From assembly GCF_900156045.1 (NCBI RefSeq), contig NZ_FTMX01000007.1, positions 1 through 64,000 of the forward strand: 64,000 bases of DNA, written 5' to 3'. Origin of the DNA: Peribacillus simplex (GTDB lineage Bacteria; Bacillota; Bacilli; Bacillales; DSM-1321). Position numbers and translations under genes: made by a program. Positions 17,371-26,697 of the stretch are shown here, in pieces. How positions within the stretch are numbered: position 1 is the first letter of the stretch; each line of letters opens with the position of its first letter. The notes under the pieces were generated by a model, which saw only the letters and a list, made by a program, of their open reading frames with translations, was not told the origin of the DNA and ran no database searches.

Positions 17371-17384
17371 TGCAAACGTTTTCT
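17371..17384 (+). promoter_or_regulatory. LacI-family/cre-type operator 2
   Basis: TGCAAACGTTTTCT is a second copy of the operator, 98 bases from the first. The spacing would allow looping by a tetramer or a roadblock within the leader. Confidence 0.7.
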
Positions 17385-17426
17385 TAAAATTGCATGAATC
17401 TTATGAAAAAGGGAGAGTCGGTAGGC

Positions 17427-18716
17427 ATGAAGCGTAAAAAATGGTACGGGGGAATTCTTACTGTTTTATTAATTTTTAGTGTGATTTTGGCTGGATGCTC
17501 CTCTTCAACTGGTGGAAACAGCGACTCAAAGGATGTCGTGACGCTGGATATATTTCAATTCAAGGTAGAATTCAAGTCGCAATTCGAGGCATTGGCAAAA
17601 CAATATGAAAAAGAGAATCCAGATGTAAAGATCAAGGTATCGACAGTTGGCGGCGGAAATGATTATAAATCAGCCATTACCGCAAAGTTCGCTTCAGGTG
17701 AGGAGCCGGCGGTCTTTAACATTGGCGGACCGGTGGATGTCGAACAATATAAAGACAGATTAACAGATTTAAAGGATACGAAGGCTGCAGCTGCAGCACT
17801 TGATGGCACTTTGGATGGTGTGGAAGAGGACGGGCAAGTCCTTGGACTTCCATTTAACCAGGAAGGATACGGCTTGATTTATAACAAACGGATATTTAAA
17901 GAAGCCGGAATTAATCCTGATGAAATTACAAGTTATGAAGCCTTAGAGGCGGCAGTCAAGAAAATGGACTCACAAAAGGACAAATTGAAAATCGATGCAG
18001 TTTTCGCTTATCCGGTCAAAGAGAAGTGGGTGACTGGAAATCATTTATCCAATGTTTTCTTAGCACCGGAGTTTGATGGAAATGTATTAGAGGCAAGCAA
18101 GGCTCCAACGGTTAAATTCACCGATGGTGACAAGTTTAAACAACTGGTCGATATCCAAAATGAATATTCCGTCCAGCCGACAGCAAGCCTCGATTACTCC
18201 CAACAAGTGGAAGAGCTGTTCTCACTTGAAAAGGTTGCGATCATTCAGCAAGGCAACTGGGTGTATAACACAGTGTATGATATGGACCCTGAGTTAGCTG
18301 AAAAGGGAATTGGCATCATCCCGATTCCAAATGGAGACTCTGCAGGCATGCCGGTCGGCGTACCGAACTATTGGGCAGTGAACAAGAAATCGGATGAAAA
18401 GGTACAGGAAGCAGCGAAGAAGTTCCTCGACTGGATGTATACATCCGAGGAAGGGAAAAAAGCCGTTTTGGAAGACTTTAAATTCATTCCTGCATATGAA
18501 GGATATGATGTCGAGAAAATTGCCGATCCAATTTCAAAAGAAATTTATAAATACTCCCAAGAAGGAAACACGATTGGTTGGGTGTTTAATGGATATCCGG
18601 TTGGTTGGAATGATGATCTTGGGGCAAGTGTCCAAAAGTACGTAACCGGTAAATTGACTTGGGATGAACTTGTCCAACAGAACATTGAAAATTGGGAGAA
18701 GATTCATAGCAAATAA
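17427..18716 (+). CDS. Sugar ABC transporter substrate-binding lipoprotein
   Basis: The 429-residue protein has a lipoprotein signal (GGILTVLLIFSVILAGC) and is a family 1 solute-binding protein of the maltose/multiple-sugar type. ATG 17427 follows GGGAGAG; the frame opens earlier at 17394 but that site is poorer. It should sit on the outer face of the membrane and deliver an oligosaccharide or glycoside to the two permeases that follow. No ATPase is encoded in the operon, so a shared MsmX-type ATPase elsewhere is expected. Confidence 0.88.
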   Translation: MKRKKWYGGILTVLLIFSVILAGCSSSTGGNSDSKDVVTLDIFQFKVEFKSQFEALAKQYEKENPDVKIKVSTVGGGNDYKSAITAKFASGEEPAVFNIGGPVDVEQYKDRLTDLKDTKAAAAALDGTLDGVEEDGQVLGLPFNQEGYGLIYNKRIFKEAGINPDEITSYEALEAAVKKMDSQKDKLKIDAVFAYPVKEKWVTGNHLSNVFLAPEFDGNVLEASKAPTVKFTDGDKFKQLVDIQNEYSVQPTASLDYSQQVEELFSLEKVAIIQQGNWVYNTVYDMDPELAEKGIGIIPIPNGDSAGMPVGVPNYWAVNKKSDEKVQEAAKKFLDWMYTSEEGKKAVLEDFKFIPAYEGYDVEKIADPISKEIYKYSQEGNTIGWVFNGYPVGWNDDLGASVQKYVTGKLTWDELVQQNIENWEKIHSK

Positions 18717-18883
18717 GTATTGGGAAATGCAAGTGACCGATCGGCATGAAAACTGTGCCGATTGGTTGTTCCTTGTTATAGAAAAGTCGCTTAGGGAAAT
18801 TGCCTCGACAAGGGATTCATCAAATAACCCAGTCATGATCTAAAACCATTAACTATTAAATCATTTCAAGGAGGTCGGTTTCG

Positions 18884-19744
18884 TTGAGAAATCGGGATGC
18901 TGCATATTGGCTGTTTTTGACACCTGTTCTTGCTGCACTCATTTTGGTTGTGATCGTGCCACTCATCTACGGATTTTATTATTCCTTTACGAATTGGAAC
19001 GGTTTAGGGACGCCGGATTTCATCGGTCTTAAGAATTATATGGACTTGTTTACGGATAAAGGGTTCCTTGATACATTTTGGTTCACCATTAAATTTTCCG
19101 TAGCGGCAATTGTGGTAATCAATATAATCGGATTAAGTTTGGCTCTCATCGTGACTTCGAAAATTAAATCAAGCAATATACTGCGGACGGTTTTCTTTAT
19201 GCCCAATTTAATTGGCGGTTTGATTCTCGGCTTTATTTGGCAGTTCATTTTTATTAAGGTCTTCGGTGCGATTGGTGATTTGACTGGGATCGAAGCATTT
19301 AATGGATGGTTATCAACGACTGATACAGGTTTTTGGGGATTGATCATTTTAACATCATGGCAAATGGCCGGATATATCATGATCATTTATATTGCCTATT
19401 TGCAGGCTGTTCCTGAAGACTTGATCGAAGCTGCAAAAATTGATGGAGCTAACAGCTTCCAGCGTTTTCGCCATATAACTTTTCCACTTGTGGCACCTGC
19501 TTTTACCGTCAGTTTGTTTTTGACGCTTTCCCACTCGTTCAAGATCTATGATCAAAATCTTTCTTTGACGAATGGAGCTCCCTATAATTCAACTGAAATG
19601 GTTGCGATGAACATTGTAAAATCGGCCTTCACCGAAAACGATATGGCATATGCACAGGCCAAGGCCGTTATCTTTTTCGTGATCGTGGCGGTCGTTTCGC
19701 TTACACAAGTCTATTTCAATAAAAAACGGGAGGTTGAGCTGTAA
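18884..19744 (+). CDS. Sugar ABC transporter permease (MalF type)
   Basis: The 286-residue protein has six membrane helices and the cytoplasmic EAA loop EAAKIDGANSFQRFRHITFP near residue 185. It starts at TTG, eight bases from AAGGAGGTC. Its stop overlaps the next gene's ATG (TAATG). With its partner it forms the channel of a carbohydrate importer. The 167-base gap after the lipoprotein gene has no clear terminator, which fits one operon. Confidence 0.88.
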   Translation: MRNRDAAYWLFLTPVLAALILVVIVPLIYGFYYSFTNWNGLGTPDFIGLKNYMDLFTDKGFLDTFWFTIKFSVAAIVVINIIGLSLALIVTSKIKSSNILRTVFFMPNLIGGLILGFIWQFIFIKVFGAIGDLTGIEAFNGWLSTTDTGFWGLIILTSWQMAGYIMIIYIAYLQAVPEDLIEAAKIDGANSFQRFRHITFPLVAPAFTVSLFLTLSHSFKIYDQNLSLTNGAPYNSTEMVAMNIVKSAFTENDMAYAQAKAVIFFVIVAVVSLTQVYFNKKREVEL

Positions 19745-20562
19745 TGAGGGGAAAATGGAAATTGTGGCTGATTGGATTCATCGGATTCATTTTGGCCATA
19801 TTATGGCTCACTCCGTTTTATTTAATGCTTGTAAATGCCTTTAAAATGAAACGTGATATATTTGCCGATACACTGGGACTGCCTGAAACCTGGACATTCG
19901 AAAACTTCACTCAAGCTTTCGAGCAATTGGATTTCCTCCGGACTTTATTCAATTCTTTATTGATATCGGGCGTCAGTGTAGTCATCATCATCATTTTTTC
20001 TGCGATGGCAGCATACGCTCTTTCCCGAAACAAAAGTAAAATTAGTTCCCTGCTTTTCTTCGTGTTTGTGGCAGCCATGCTAATTCCGTTTCAGTCTGTG
20101 ATGATACCGCTCGTTGCCCAATTCGGACAGCTTGGGATGTTGAACAAGGCCGGACTGATTTTCATGTATTTAGGTTTTGGATGCAGTCTCTCCATATTCT
20201 TATATCATGGTACCTTAAAAGGGATCCCCATCTCACTTGATGAGGCAGCAAAGATTGATGGTGCTAACCGGTTTCAGGTATTTTGGTATATCATATTTCC
20301 ATTATTAAAACCGATGTCGATTACAGTTGGTATCTTAAATGTCATTTGGATATGGAATGACTATTTACTGCCATCCCTTGTTATTGGCGGAGCGGGATCG
20401 GAGACCATTCCGCTTAAATTATTCTTCTTTTTCGGTCAATATACGAAGCAATGGCATCTTGCCTTGGCTGGACTTACTTTATCCATCATTCCAGTCATCA
20501 TTGCGTACTTTTTTGCTCAGAGGCAAATTATCAAAGGAATTGCAGATGGAGCCGTTAAATAA
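19744..20562 (+). CDS. Sugar ABC transporter permease (MalG type)
   Basis: The 272-residue protein has six membrane helices and the EAA loop DEAAKIDGANRFQVFWYIIFP near residue 162. The N-terminus LTPFYLMLVNAFKMKRDIF is typical of MalG-type permeases. Its ATG overlaps the stop of the preceding permease. It is the second half of the importer channel. Confidence 0.88.
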   Translation: MRGKWKLWLIGFIGFILAILWLTPFYLMLVNAFKMKRDIFADTLGLPETWTFENFTQAFEQLDFLRTLFNSLLISGVSVVIIIIFSAMAAYALSRNKSKISSLLFFVFVAAMLIPFQSVMIPLVAQFGQLGMLNKAGLIFMYLGFGCSLSIFLYHGTLKGIPISLDEAAKIDGANRFQVFWYIIFPLLKPMSITVGILNVIWIWNDYLLPSLVIGGAGSETIPLKLFFFFGQYTKQWHLALAGLTLSIIPVIIAYFFAQRQIIKGIADGAVK

Positions 20563-20613
20563 CTATTTAAATATAGGGAATATTAAACCATGTGCGGTGA
20601 ACGGGGAGTGTTG

Positions 20614-21663
20614 ATGAATTTGTCTGTTACTATAAAAGACGTTGCCAAAAAAGCGAATGTCGCTCCATCAACGGTATCGCGTGTAATCCATAACAGCCCG
20701 ACTATAAGTGAAAAGACAAAGCGTAAAGTACGCAAGGTATTAAAGGAAATGGGCTATCATATGAATGAAAATGCCCGGAACTTAGTCACGAAGTCAACGA
20801 AGGCCATTGGGATCGTCATGAAAAGCTCGGCAAGGGAATCACTTTACAATCCCTTTTTCCCAGAAGTGATCCGAGGCATCGGGGATTTCTGTAATAAAGA
20901 AGGGTACAGTCTTTCTCTGACAACGGGCGAGACGGAGGATGCCATCTTTGAGGATGTTGTGAAGATGGTTCAGGGCAGAAGAGTGGATGGCATGATTGTT
21001 TTGTACTCTAAAAAGGACGATAAAGTGGTGCCGTATTTATTAAAGCAGGGCTTCCCGTTCGTTTTGATCGGGAAGCCAAGTACGAACATGAGCGGTATTA
21101 CATTCATTGATAACGATAATGTTCAAGCGGCCAGGGAAGTATCGGAGTTTGTAATCAGTCTTGGACATGAGCGAATTGCCTTTTTAGGGGGCAGTCCCGA
21201 GTTTGAGGTGATCCAGGACCGCTTGACAGGCTTTCAACAAGCGATGGAACAGGCAGGGGTGGATGTACGACAGGAATATATCAAATTGATTCCTTTAAAT
21301 CGAACGGATGGAATAAAGGCGATTGACGAATTGCTGGAATTGAAAGAGGCACCAACCGCTTTTTTGGTAATGGATCTATTATTGGGTGTTCTCTTGCTTG
21401 GAGTGTTGGCTGAGAAGAACTTGAAAGTGCCACAGCAAATAAGCGTCGTCTGTTTTAACCACTCAGAATTCATAGAATTTTTAAGTACACCGCTGACAAC
21501 GGTTGATATCCATACGTATCAGTTAGGGTATGAGGCGGCAAAATGCGTGTTCGATCTAATTGCAAATCCGGAAATGATGGAAAAGAGTATCAGCATTCCT
21601 ACCAAAATCATAAAGCGGGAGTCGCATTTTGTTGCCGAAAAGGAAATTAAAAGAAAAATGTAG
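20614..21663 (+). CDS. LacI-family transcriptional regulator
   Basis: The 349-residue protein starts with a LacI DNA-binding domain (VTIKDVAKKANVAPSTVSRVI and the hinge region to about 60) followed by a periplasmic-binding-like effector domain. ATG 20614 has GGGGAG upstream. It lies between the transporter and catabolic genes, and palindromes with the AAACGTTT core stand before both groups (17273, 17371, 21788), so it is probably the local sugar-responsive repressor. CcpA could use the same sites. Confidence 0.88.
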   Translation: MNLSVTIKDVAKKANVAPSTVSRVIHNSPTISEKTKRKVRKVLKEMGYHMNENARNLVTKSTKAIGIVMKSSARESLYNPFFPEVIRGIGDFCNKEGYSLSLTTGETEDAIFEDVVKMVQGRRVDGMIVLYSKKDDKVVPYLLKQGFPFVLIGKPSTNMSGITFIDNDNVQAAREVSEFVISLGHERIAFLGGSPEFEVIQDRLTGFQQAMEQAGVDVRQEYIKLIPLNRTDGIKAIDELLELKEAPTAFLVMDLLLGVLLLGVLAEKNLKVPQQISVVCFNHSEFIEFLSTPLTTVDIHTYQLGYEAAKCVFDLIANPEMMEKSISIPTKIIKRESHFVAEKEIKRKM

Positions 21664-21787
21664 AAATGTTTTACCAATTAAAGCTTGATTTTTGCTAACA
21701 TAAATTTACAATATAGATTACCACTATTATTTTTGAAAATTCATACTTTGAAGGCATAAAGTATGTTCTTATAAATTGATCTTCTCT

Positions 21788-21805
21788 AACGCAAACGTTT
21801 GCGTT
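21788..21805 (+). promoter_or_regulatory. Perfect 18-bp LacI operator before thuA-like gene
   Basis: AACGCAAACGTTTGCGTT is a perfect palindrome sharing the CAAACGTTTG core with the two operators upstream of the transporter. Confidence 0.88.
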
Positions 21806-21879
21806 ATGAATAAAGAGGTAATAGTTATACATGCAAAGCAAGTTGCCGTGAAATGAATCTTGAATGGAGGAGGTTGTTC

Positions 21880-22608
21880 ATGAGAGTCCTGGTATGGAAT
21901 GAGTATCGCCACGAGAAAACAAAGCCTGAAGTAGCAAAAGTATATCCGGATGGTATCCATGGTGCAATTGCCGGCTTTTTACAAAGTGGGCAGGTCGAGG
22001 TGAGAACCGCCACTCTCGATGAAGAAGAGCATGGATTAACCGAAGAAGCACTGAAACAAACCGATGTACTTCTTTGGTGGGGGCATGTTGCACATGATGA
22101 AGTTCAGGATGAAATCATTGCAAGGGTTCACAATCGAGTGCTCGAGGGAATGGGTCTCATCGTCCTCCATTCCGGTCATTTTTCAAAGATCTTCAAACGA
22201 TTAATGGGCACGACTTGCGATTTGAAATGGCGGGTGGCGGATGAAAGGGAACGGCTCTGGGTAGTTGATCCAAGTCATCCTATCGTTGATGGCATCGGCG
22301 AATATATAGAGCTTGAGAAGGAAGAGATGTACGGGGAACATTTTGATATTCCTGCACCAGATCAATTGATATTCGTCAGTTGGTTTGAAGGCGGGGAGAT
22401 ATTCAGAAGCGGTTGCACGTATCAGAGGGGAAAAGGGAGGATTTTCTATTTCCGTCCAGGTCATGAAACATATCCTACCTACCATAATCCAGAGATTCAA
22501 CGAGTGATCAAGAATGCCGTTAATTGGGTCAAGCCGGAATTTGGAATCGTAACGAACTATGGGAAAGCCGAACCGTTGGAATCCATCTCAGGCAAAGAGC
22601 TGAAGTGA
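21880..22608 (+). CDS. ThuA-domain protein (trehalose-utilisation type)
   Basis: The 242-residue protein is a ThuA-like, glutamine-amidotransferase-fold protein: [41 protein letters not shown] and [17 protein letters not shown] are the characteristic blocks. ATG 21880 follows GGAGGAGG. Members are linked to metabolism of disaccharides oxidised at C3, with ThuB-type dehydrogenases of the Gfo/Idh/MocA family, two of which follow here. The exact reaction is not settled and the substrate is unknown. Confidence 0.85.
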   Translation: MRVLVWNEYRHEKTKPEVAKVYPDGIHGAIAGFLQSGQVEVRTATLDEEEHGLTEEALKQTDVLLWWGHVAHDEVQDEIIARVHNRVLEGMGLIVLHSGHFSKIFKRLMGTTCDLKWRVADERERLWVVDPSHPIVDGIGEYIELEKEEMYGEHFDIPAPDQLIFVSWFEGGEIFRSGCTYQRGKGRIFYFRPGHETYPTYHNPEIQRVIKNAVNWVKPEFGIVTNYGKAEPLESISGKELK

Positions 22609-22621
22609 AGGAGAGAACAAA

Positions 22622-23644
22622 ATGGGTAAAGTGAAGGTAGGAGTCATTGGATGCGGGAGTATTGCAAAAAACAGGCATTTTCCGGAGTATGATGCACATC
22701 AGGAAACGGAGATCATTGCCGTTTGTGATATAGTACCGGACCGGGCGAATGCAGCAGCACAAAGGTATGGCGCGCAAGCATATACTGATTATATAGAACT
22801 TTTGAAGAATGAGGAGATTGAAGCGATCAGTGTATGTACCCCGAATTACCTGCATGCACGCATCACAGTTGCGGCCTTGGAAGCTGGTAAGCACGTCCTT
22901 TGTGAGAAACCAATGGCTACTTCTTTAGTAGACGCTGAAAAAATGAATGCAGCAGCAGCGAAAAGCGGCAAAATACTAATGATTGGTCATAATCAGCGTT
23001 TTGTTCCCTCACATCAAAAAGCGAAGCAGCTTATTGAGAGCGGGGAGGTAGGGAAGGTCTATAGCTTCCGGACGGCTTTTGGACATTCCGGGCCGGAAAC
23101 CTGGAGCGTGGACGGACTGGAAAGCTGGTTTTTTAAAAAGGATCAGGCAGTCATTGGTGCAATGGGCGATTTAGGTGTTCATAAAGCTGATTTATTAAGG
23201 TATATCCTTGGAGAAGAATTTGTTGAAGTGGGAGCCTTTGTGGAAACGACTGCCAAGAAAAATACAGACGTTGATGACAGTGCGGCCTGTATCCTCCGAA
23301 CGGAGAGCGGTATCATCGGAACGCTTACCGCCAGCTGGTCTTATGCAAAAGAAGACAATGCTACGGTCATTTATGCGGAAAAAGCGGTTTTGCGCCTTGA
23401 AGACGATCCGAAATACTCACTGATCATCCATCATGATAATGGAAAGACAGAAACCATCCAATTAGGAAGCATCCAGACTAATGACTCAGAAGGACAGCAT
23501 GATTCCGAAGTGATCAGCCACTTTGTAAAATGTGTGGTGGACAATGAGGAGCCACTTGTCTCAGGAGTTGAAGGATTAAAATCATTAAAAGTCATTCTTG
23601 GCGCGATGGAATCAAATGCATCCCGAAAAATCATCCGCTTATAA
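22622..23644 (+). CDS. Gfo/Idh/MocA family dehydrogenase 1
   Basis: The 340-residue protein has an N-terminal Rossmann fold (VGVIGCGSIAKNRHFPEY) and the family motif CEKPMATS near residue 98, with Lys as likely catalytic base and GDLGVHKADLLRYI further on. Such NAD(P) enzymes oxidise sugars, inositols or glycosides. It follows the thuA-like gene by 13 bases and is followed 17 bases later by a second family member. Confidence 0.88.
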   Translation: MGKVKVGVIGCGSIAKNRHFPEYDAHQETEIIAVCDIVPDRANAAAQRYGAQAYTDYIELLKNEEIEAISVCTPNYLHARITVAALEAGKHVLCEKPMATSLVDAEKMNAAAAKSGKILMIGHNQRFVPSHQKAKQLIESGEVGKVYSFRTAFGHSGPETWSVDGLESWFFKKDQAVIGAMGDLGVHKADLLRYILGEEFVEVGAFVETTAKKNTDVDDSAACILRTESGIIGTLTASWSYAKEDNATVIYAEKAVLRLEDDPKYSLIIHHDNGKTETIQLGSIQTNDSEGQHDSEVISHFVKCVVDNEEPLVSGVEGLKSLKVILGAMESNASRKIIRL

Positions 23645-23661
23645 AGGGGTTAAAAGTCATC

Positions 23662-24702
23662 ATGTACAAATTAAAAATGGGTATTATCGGTGCTGGCGGC
23701 ATTGCCCAAAAAAGGCATATCCCAGCTTTTCAAAAATTTCAAGATAAAGTGGTTTTATACGCCATTCAGGATATAGATGAAATGAAGGCGAGAGAAGTGG
23801 CGCGTGAATTTCATATCGAGAAGGTTTTCACCAATTATGAAGAAATGTTTGCCGAAGTGGATGCTGTTACGATTGCAACGCCAAATAAGTTCCATGCGGA
23901 GATTTCCATTGCTGCTCTGCAAGCGGGTGTACATGTGCTATGCGAAAAGCCAATGGCCATTACAACTGAAGAATGTTTAGCAATAACCGAGGCTGCAAAT
24001 ATTTCGGGTAAAGTTTTATCGACTGCTTATCATTACCGCTTCATGAAGGAAGCCCAGGCTGCAAAGAAAATGATTCAGGCAGGTGAAATCGGTGAACCCT
24101 ATGTAGCGCGTGTACAGGCAATCAGACGACGAAAAGTCCCTGGCTGGGGAGTGTTTACAAGCAAGGAATTGCAAGGCGGGGGAAGTGTGATCGATTACGG
24201 CTGCCATTTGCTTGATTTGGCTTTATGGCTGATGGATGACCCAGAACCGATTGAAATCGTAGGTTCGACATATAATTATGTCAGTAAGGGTGTCGATCAA
24301 GTCAATTTATGGGGAAATTTCGATGCCTCTGTATTTGAAGTGGATGACCATGCCACTGCATATATCAAATTTGCCAACGGAGCATCTCTATTATTCGAAA
24401 CATCCTGGGCCGCGAATATACGTGAAGAAGCAACTGTTTTAAGTTTATCCGGAACACAGGGCGGACTTGATGTGTTCCCGCTGGTCTTAAATCAGGCTAA
24501 GCACGGCATGCTCTTAAATAGTGAGGCAGTATGGATGCCAGGGGAGGATACACCAGACCTGCAGCAGGCAGAGAACTTTATTAATAGCTGTCTGGGGTTG
24601 GCAGAACCATTGGTAAAACCATCGGAGGCCATGAAAGTTTCGAAAATAATCGAAGCCATTTATCAAAGCTCGGCAAGTGGGAAGGTCATGAGCATAAATT
24701 AA
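23662..24702 (+). CDS. Gfo/Idh/MocA family dehydrogenase 2
   Basis: The 346-residue protein has MGIIGAGGIAQKRHIPAF, CEKPMAIT near residue 95 and DYGCHLLDLALWLM, where the conserved His would be catalytic. It differs clearly from its neighbour, so the pair is likely to act on two substrates or in two directions, for example oxidation at C3 before bond cleavage and reduction of the keto-sugar after it. That division is inference. Confidence 0.88.
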   Translation: MYKLKMGIIGAGGIAQKRHIPAFQKFQDKVVLYAIQDIDEMKAREVAREFHIEKVFTNYEEMFAEVDAVTIATPNKFHAEISIAALQAGVHVLCEKPMAITTEECLAITEAANISGKVLSTAYHYRFMKEAQAAKKMIQAGEIGEPYVARVQAIRRRKVPGWGVFTSKELQGGGSVIDYGCHLLDLALWLMDDPEPIEIVGSTYNYVSKGVDQVNLWGNFDASVFEVDDHATAYIKFANGASLLFETSWAANIREEATVLSLSGTQGGLDVFPLVLNQAKHGMLLNSEAVWMPGEDTPDLQQAENFINSCLGLAEPLVKPSEAMKVSKIIEAIYQSSASGKVMSIN

Positions 24703-24723
24703 TGAAAAGGTGAGGTGGGGCTT

Positions 24724-25692
24724 GTGAAATTAGGGGTTTTTACAGTGCTATTTGCTCAAAAATCATTCGAGGATATGCTTGATTATGTCGCAGATTCCGG
24801 ATTAAAAACAGTTGAAATCGGTACAGGCGGGTATCCAGGCAATATCCACTGTCCGCTCGATGAACTGCTGGAAAGTGAAGAAAAACGTCAAAAATACCTC
24901 GAAGCCGTTCAAACAAGAGGATTAACGATCAGTGCATTCAGCTGCCACGGCAATCCAATCTCTCCAGATGAAGCATTCGCTAAAGAAAGTGATGAAACAT
25001 TGATTAAAACAATCAAGCTTGCATCCTTATTGAACGTCCCGGTAGTCAATACCTTTTCTGGTACAGCCGGTGATCACGAAGGAGCTAAATATCCAAACTG
25101 GCCTGTCGCCCCATGGCCGAATGAGTATACAGATGTGCTGAAATGGCAATGGGAAGAAAAATTGATCCCCTATTGGAAAAAAGCAGCCGCCATTGCCGAT
25201 GAGCACAATATAAAAATCGGACTTGAACTGCATGGGGGCTTTCTCGTCCACACACCCTACACCTTGTTAAAACTGCGGGAAGCTACATCTGATGCAATTG
25301 GCGCCAACCTTGATCCAAGCCATCTTTGGTGGCAGGGCATCGAACCAGTCGGGGCCATCAAAATCCTAGGGAAAGCGGGAGCAATCTACCACTTCCACGC
25401 AAAAGACACATACTTGGATCAGGATAACATCAATATGTATGGATTAACCGACATGCAGCCCTATGGAAATATCCAGAGCCGTGCCTGGAACTTTCGCTCT
25501 GTAGGATGCGGCCACAGCCTGCAAGAATGGTCCGACATCATGAGCGCCCTTCGCACATACGGTTACGATTACGTTGTCAGCATCGAACATGAAGATCCGC
25601 TGATGTCAGTTGAAGAAGGATTCCAACGGGCTGTTACCAATCTGAAAACTGTACTCATCAACGAAAGCCCAACTGATTTATGGTGGGTATAA
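24724..25692 (+). CDS. Sugar phosphate isomerase/epimerase family TIM barrel
   Basis: The 322-residue protein belongs to the xylose-isomerase-like/AP-endonuclease 2 superfamily. Likely metal ligands are in IGLELHGGF, NLDPSHLWW, YHFHAKD and VSIEHED. GTG 24724 has AGGTGAGGTGG upstream; the earlier in-frame GTG at 24715 overlaps this. Members isomerise or epimerise sugars, and some act as lyases on 3-keto-glycosides. It is the last gene of the regulon. Confidence 0.85.
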   Translation: MKLGVFTVLFAQKSFEDMLDYVADSGLKTVEIGTGGYPGNIHCPLDELLESEEKRQKYLEAVQTRGLTISAFSCHGNPISPDEAFAKESDETLIKTIKLASLLNVPVVNTFSGTAGDHEGAKYPNWPVAPWPNEYTDVLKWQWEEKLIPYWKKAAAIADEHNIKIGLELHGGFLVHTPYTLLKLREATSDAIGANLDPSHLWWQGIEPVGAIKILGKAGAIYHFHAKDTYLDQDNINMYGLTDMQPYGNIQSRAWNFRSVGCGHSLQEWSDIMSALRTYGYDYVVSIEHEDPLMSVEEGFQRAVTNLKTVLINESPTDLWWV

Positions 25693-25744
25693 TTTATAGC
25701 CCATGACGAGCAGCCTATTGCAGGTTGCTTTTTATATTGGCCCT

Positions 25745-26010
25745 TACTCGTGAAAAAGTGGAATTCACGAGTAAAAGCGTGAAATTCACGAGTAAAAGCG
25801 TGAAATTCACGAGTAAAAGCGTGAAATTCACGAGTAAAAGTGCGAAATTCACGAGAAAAGTGGAATTCACAAGTAAAAGCGTGAAACTCACGAGTAAAAG
25901 TACGAAACTCACGAGTAAAGTGGAATTCACAAGTAAAAGCGTGAAATTCACGAGTAAAACAGTATAATTCACGAGTAAAAGAGCAAAACTCACGAGTAAA
26001 GTGGAATTCA
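25745..26010 (+). repeat. 21-bp tandem repeat (minisatellite), 12 units
   Basis: About twelve units follow the pattern GAGTAAAAGCGTGAAATTCAC, some shortened to 18 bases. Each holds a near-palindrome GTGAAATTCAC. Because units are multiples of three, both strands stay open by chance and give low-complexity frames. It lies between the sugar regulon and the padR operon. Confidence 0.92.
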
Positions 26011-26059
26011 CGATGGCTTTATCCAATGGAGATAACTGGTTTTTTTTAAAAAAATCAAA

Positions 26060-26109
26060 TTGACAGTCACCCTACTACGTGTTACAGCATACCTTGTAGT
26101 AAGTAACAC
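26060..26109 (+). promoter_or_regulatory. Promoter/operator copy 1 of padR operon
   Basis: TTGACA (26060-26065) and TACAGC (26083-26088) have a 17-base spacer. The 14-mer GTAGTAAGTAACAC follows at 26096-26109 and is likely the PadR operator. Confidence 0.6.
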
Positions 26110-26162
26110 TTGATACCAACAGCACTGAATAGTGAAGTTGCAAAAATATTTTTAAGAAAGAA

Positions 26163-26211
26163 TTGACATCTCTGCTACTCGGTGATACAGTTTAGATGTA
26201 ATAAGTAATAC
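26163..26211 (+). promoter_or_regulatory. Promoter/operator copy 2 of padR operon
   Basis: TTGACA (26163-26168) and TACAGT (26186-26191) have a 17-base spacer. GTAATAAGTAATAC follows at 26198-26211. The layout and parts of the spacer repeat copy 1, as in a tandem duplication. Confidence 0.7.
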
Positions 26212-26306
26212 TAAATAGCGTGATTTCCCAAAAGCTATTCAGTAAAGATTCCCCTCAGAACTAAGTTTTACTTAATATAAGTCACAATATAGAGGAGGCT
26301 CTGAAC

Positions 26307-26627
26307 ATGGAAAATTTAACTGAAATGCTGAAGGGTTCGCTGGAAGGCTGCGTGCTGGAAATCATCAGCCGCCATGAAACCTATGGCTACGAGATTACCC
26401 GCCGCCTGAACGAGCTTGGGTTCACTGAAGTCGTGGAAGGGACGGTCTACACCATCCTTGTGCGATTAGAAAAGAAAAAACTGGTGAACATAGAGAAGAA
26501 ACCGTCAGATATGGGGCCGCCCCGCAAGTTTTACTCACTTAATGAAGCTGGCCGCCAGGAACTTGAATTGTTTTGGAAAAAATGGGATTTTGTATCATCA
26601 AAAATCAACGTCTTAAAGTCAATCTAG
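26307..26627 (+). CDS. PadR-family transcriptional regulator
   Basis: The 106-residue winged-helix protein has the PadR core SLEGCVLEIISRHETYGYEITRRLN and the wing EGTVYTILVRLEKKKLV, without the long C-terminal helical domain, so it is a short-type PadR. GAGGAGG precedes the ATG. These repressors commonly control neighbouring drug exporters and respond to the drug itself. Operator-like repeats lie upstream and again before the ABC genes. Confidence 0.9.
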   Translation: MENLTEMLKGSLEGCVLEIISRHETYGYEITRRLNELGFTEVVEGTVYTILVRLEKKKLVNIEKKPSDMGPPRKFYSLNEAGRQELELFWKKWDFVSSKINVLKSI

Positions 26628-26697
26628 CTTCATAAGATATTCCGTACGATATTTTTGGAGTGTCTTGTCTGCTTTATAAAAAAGGAGGAAAAATAGC

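Noticed and set aside
25745-26010. Possible CRISPR array
   Set aside because: Units follow each other directly with no unique spacers, and no cas gene is in the window.
25715-26026. Open frames of 103 codons (minus) and 80 codons (plus) over the tandem repeat
   Set aside because: They follow only from repeat units that are multiples of three. The peptides are low-complexity, and there is no ribosome site or normal start.
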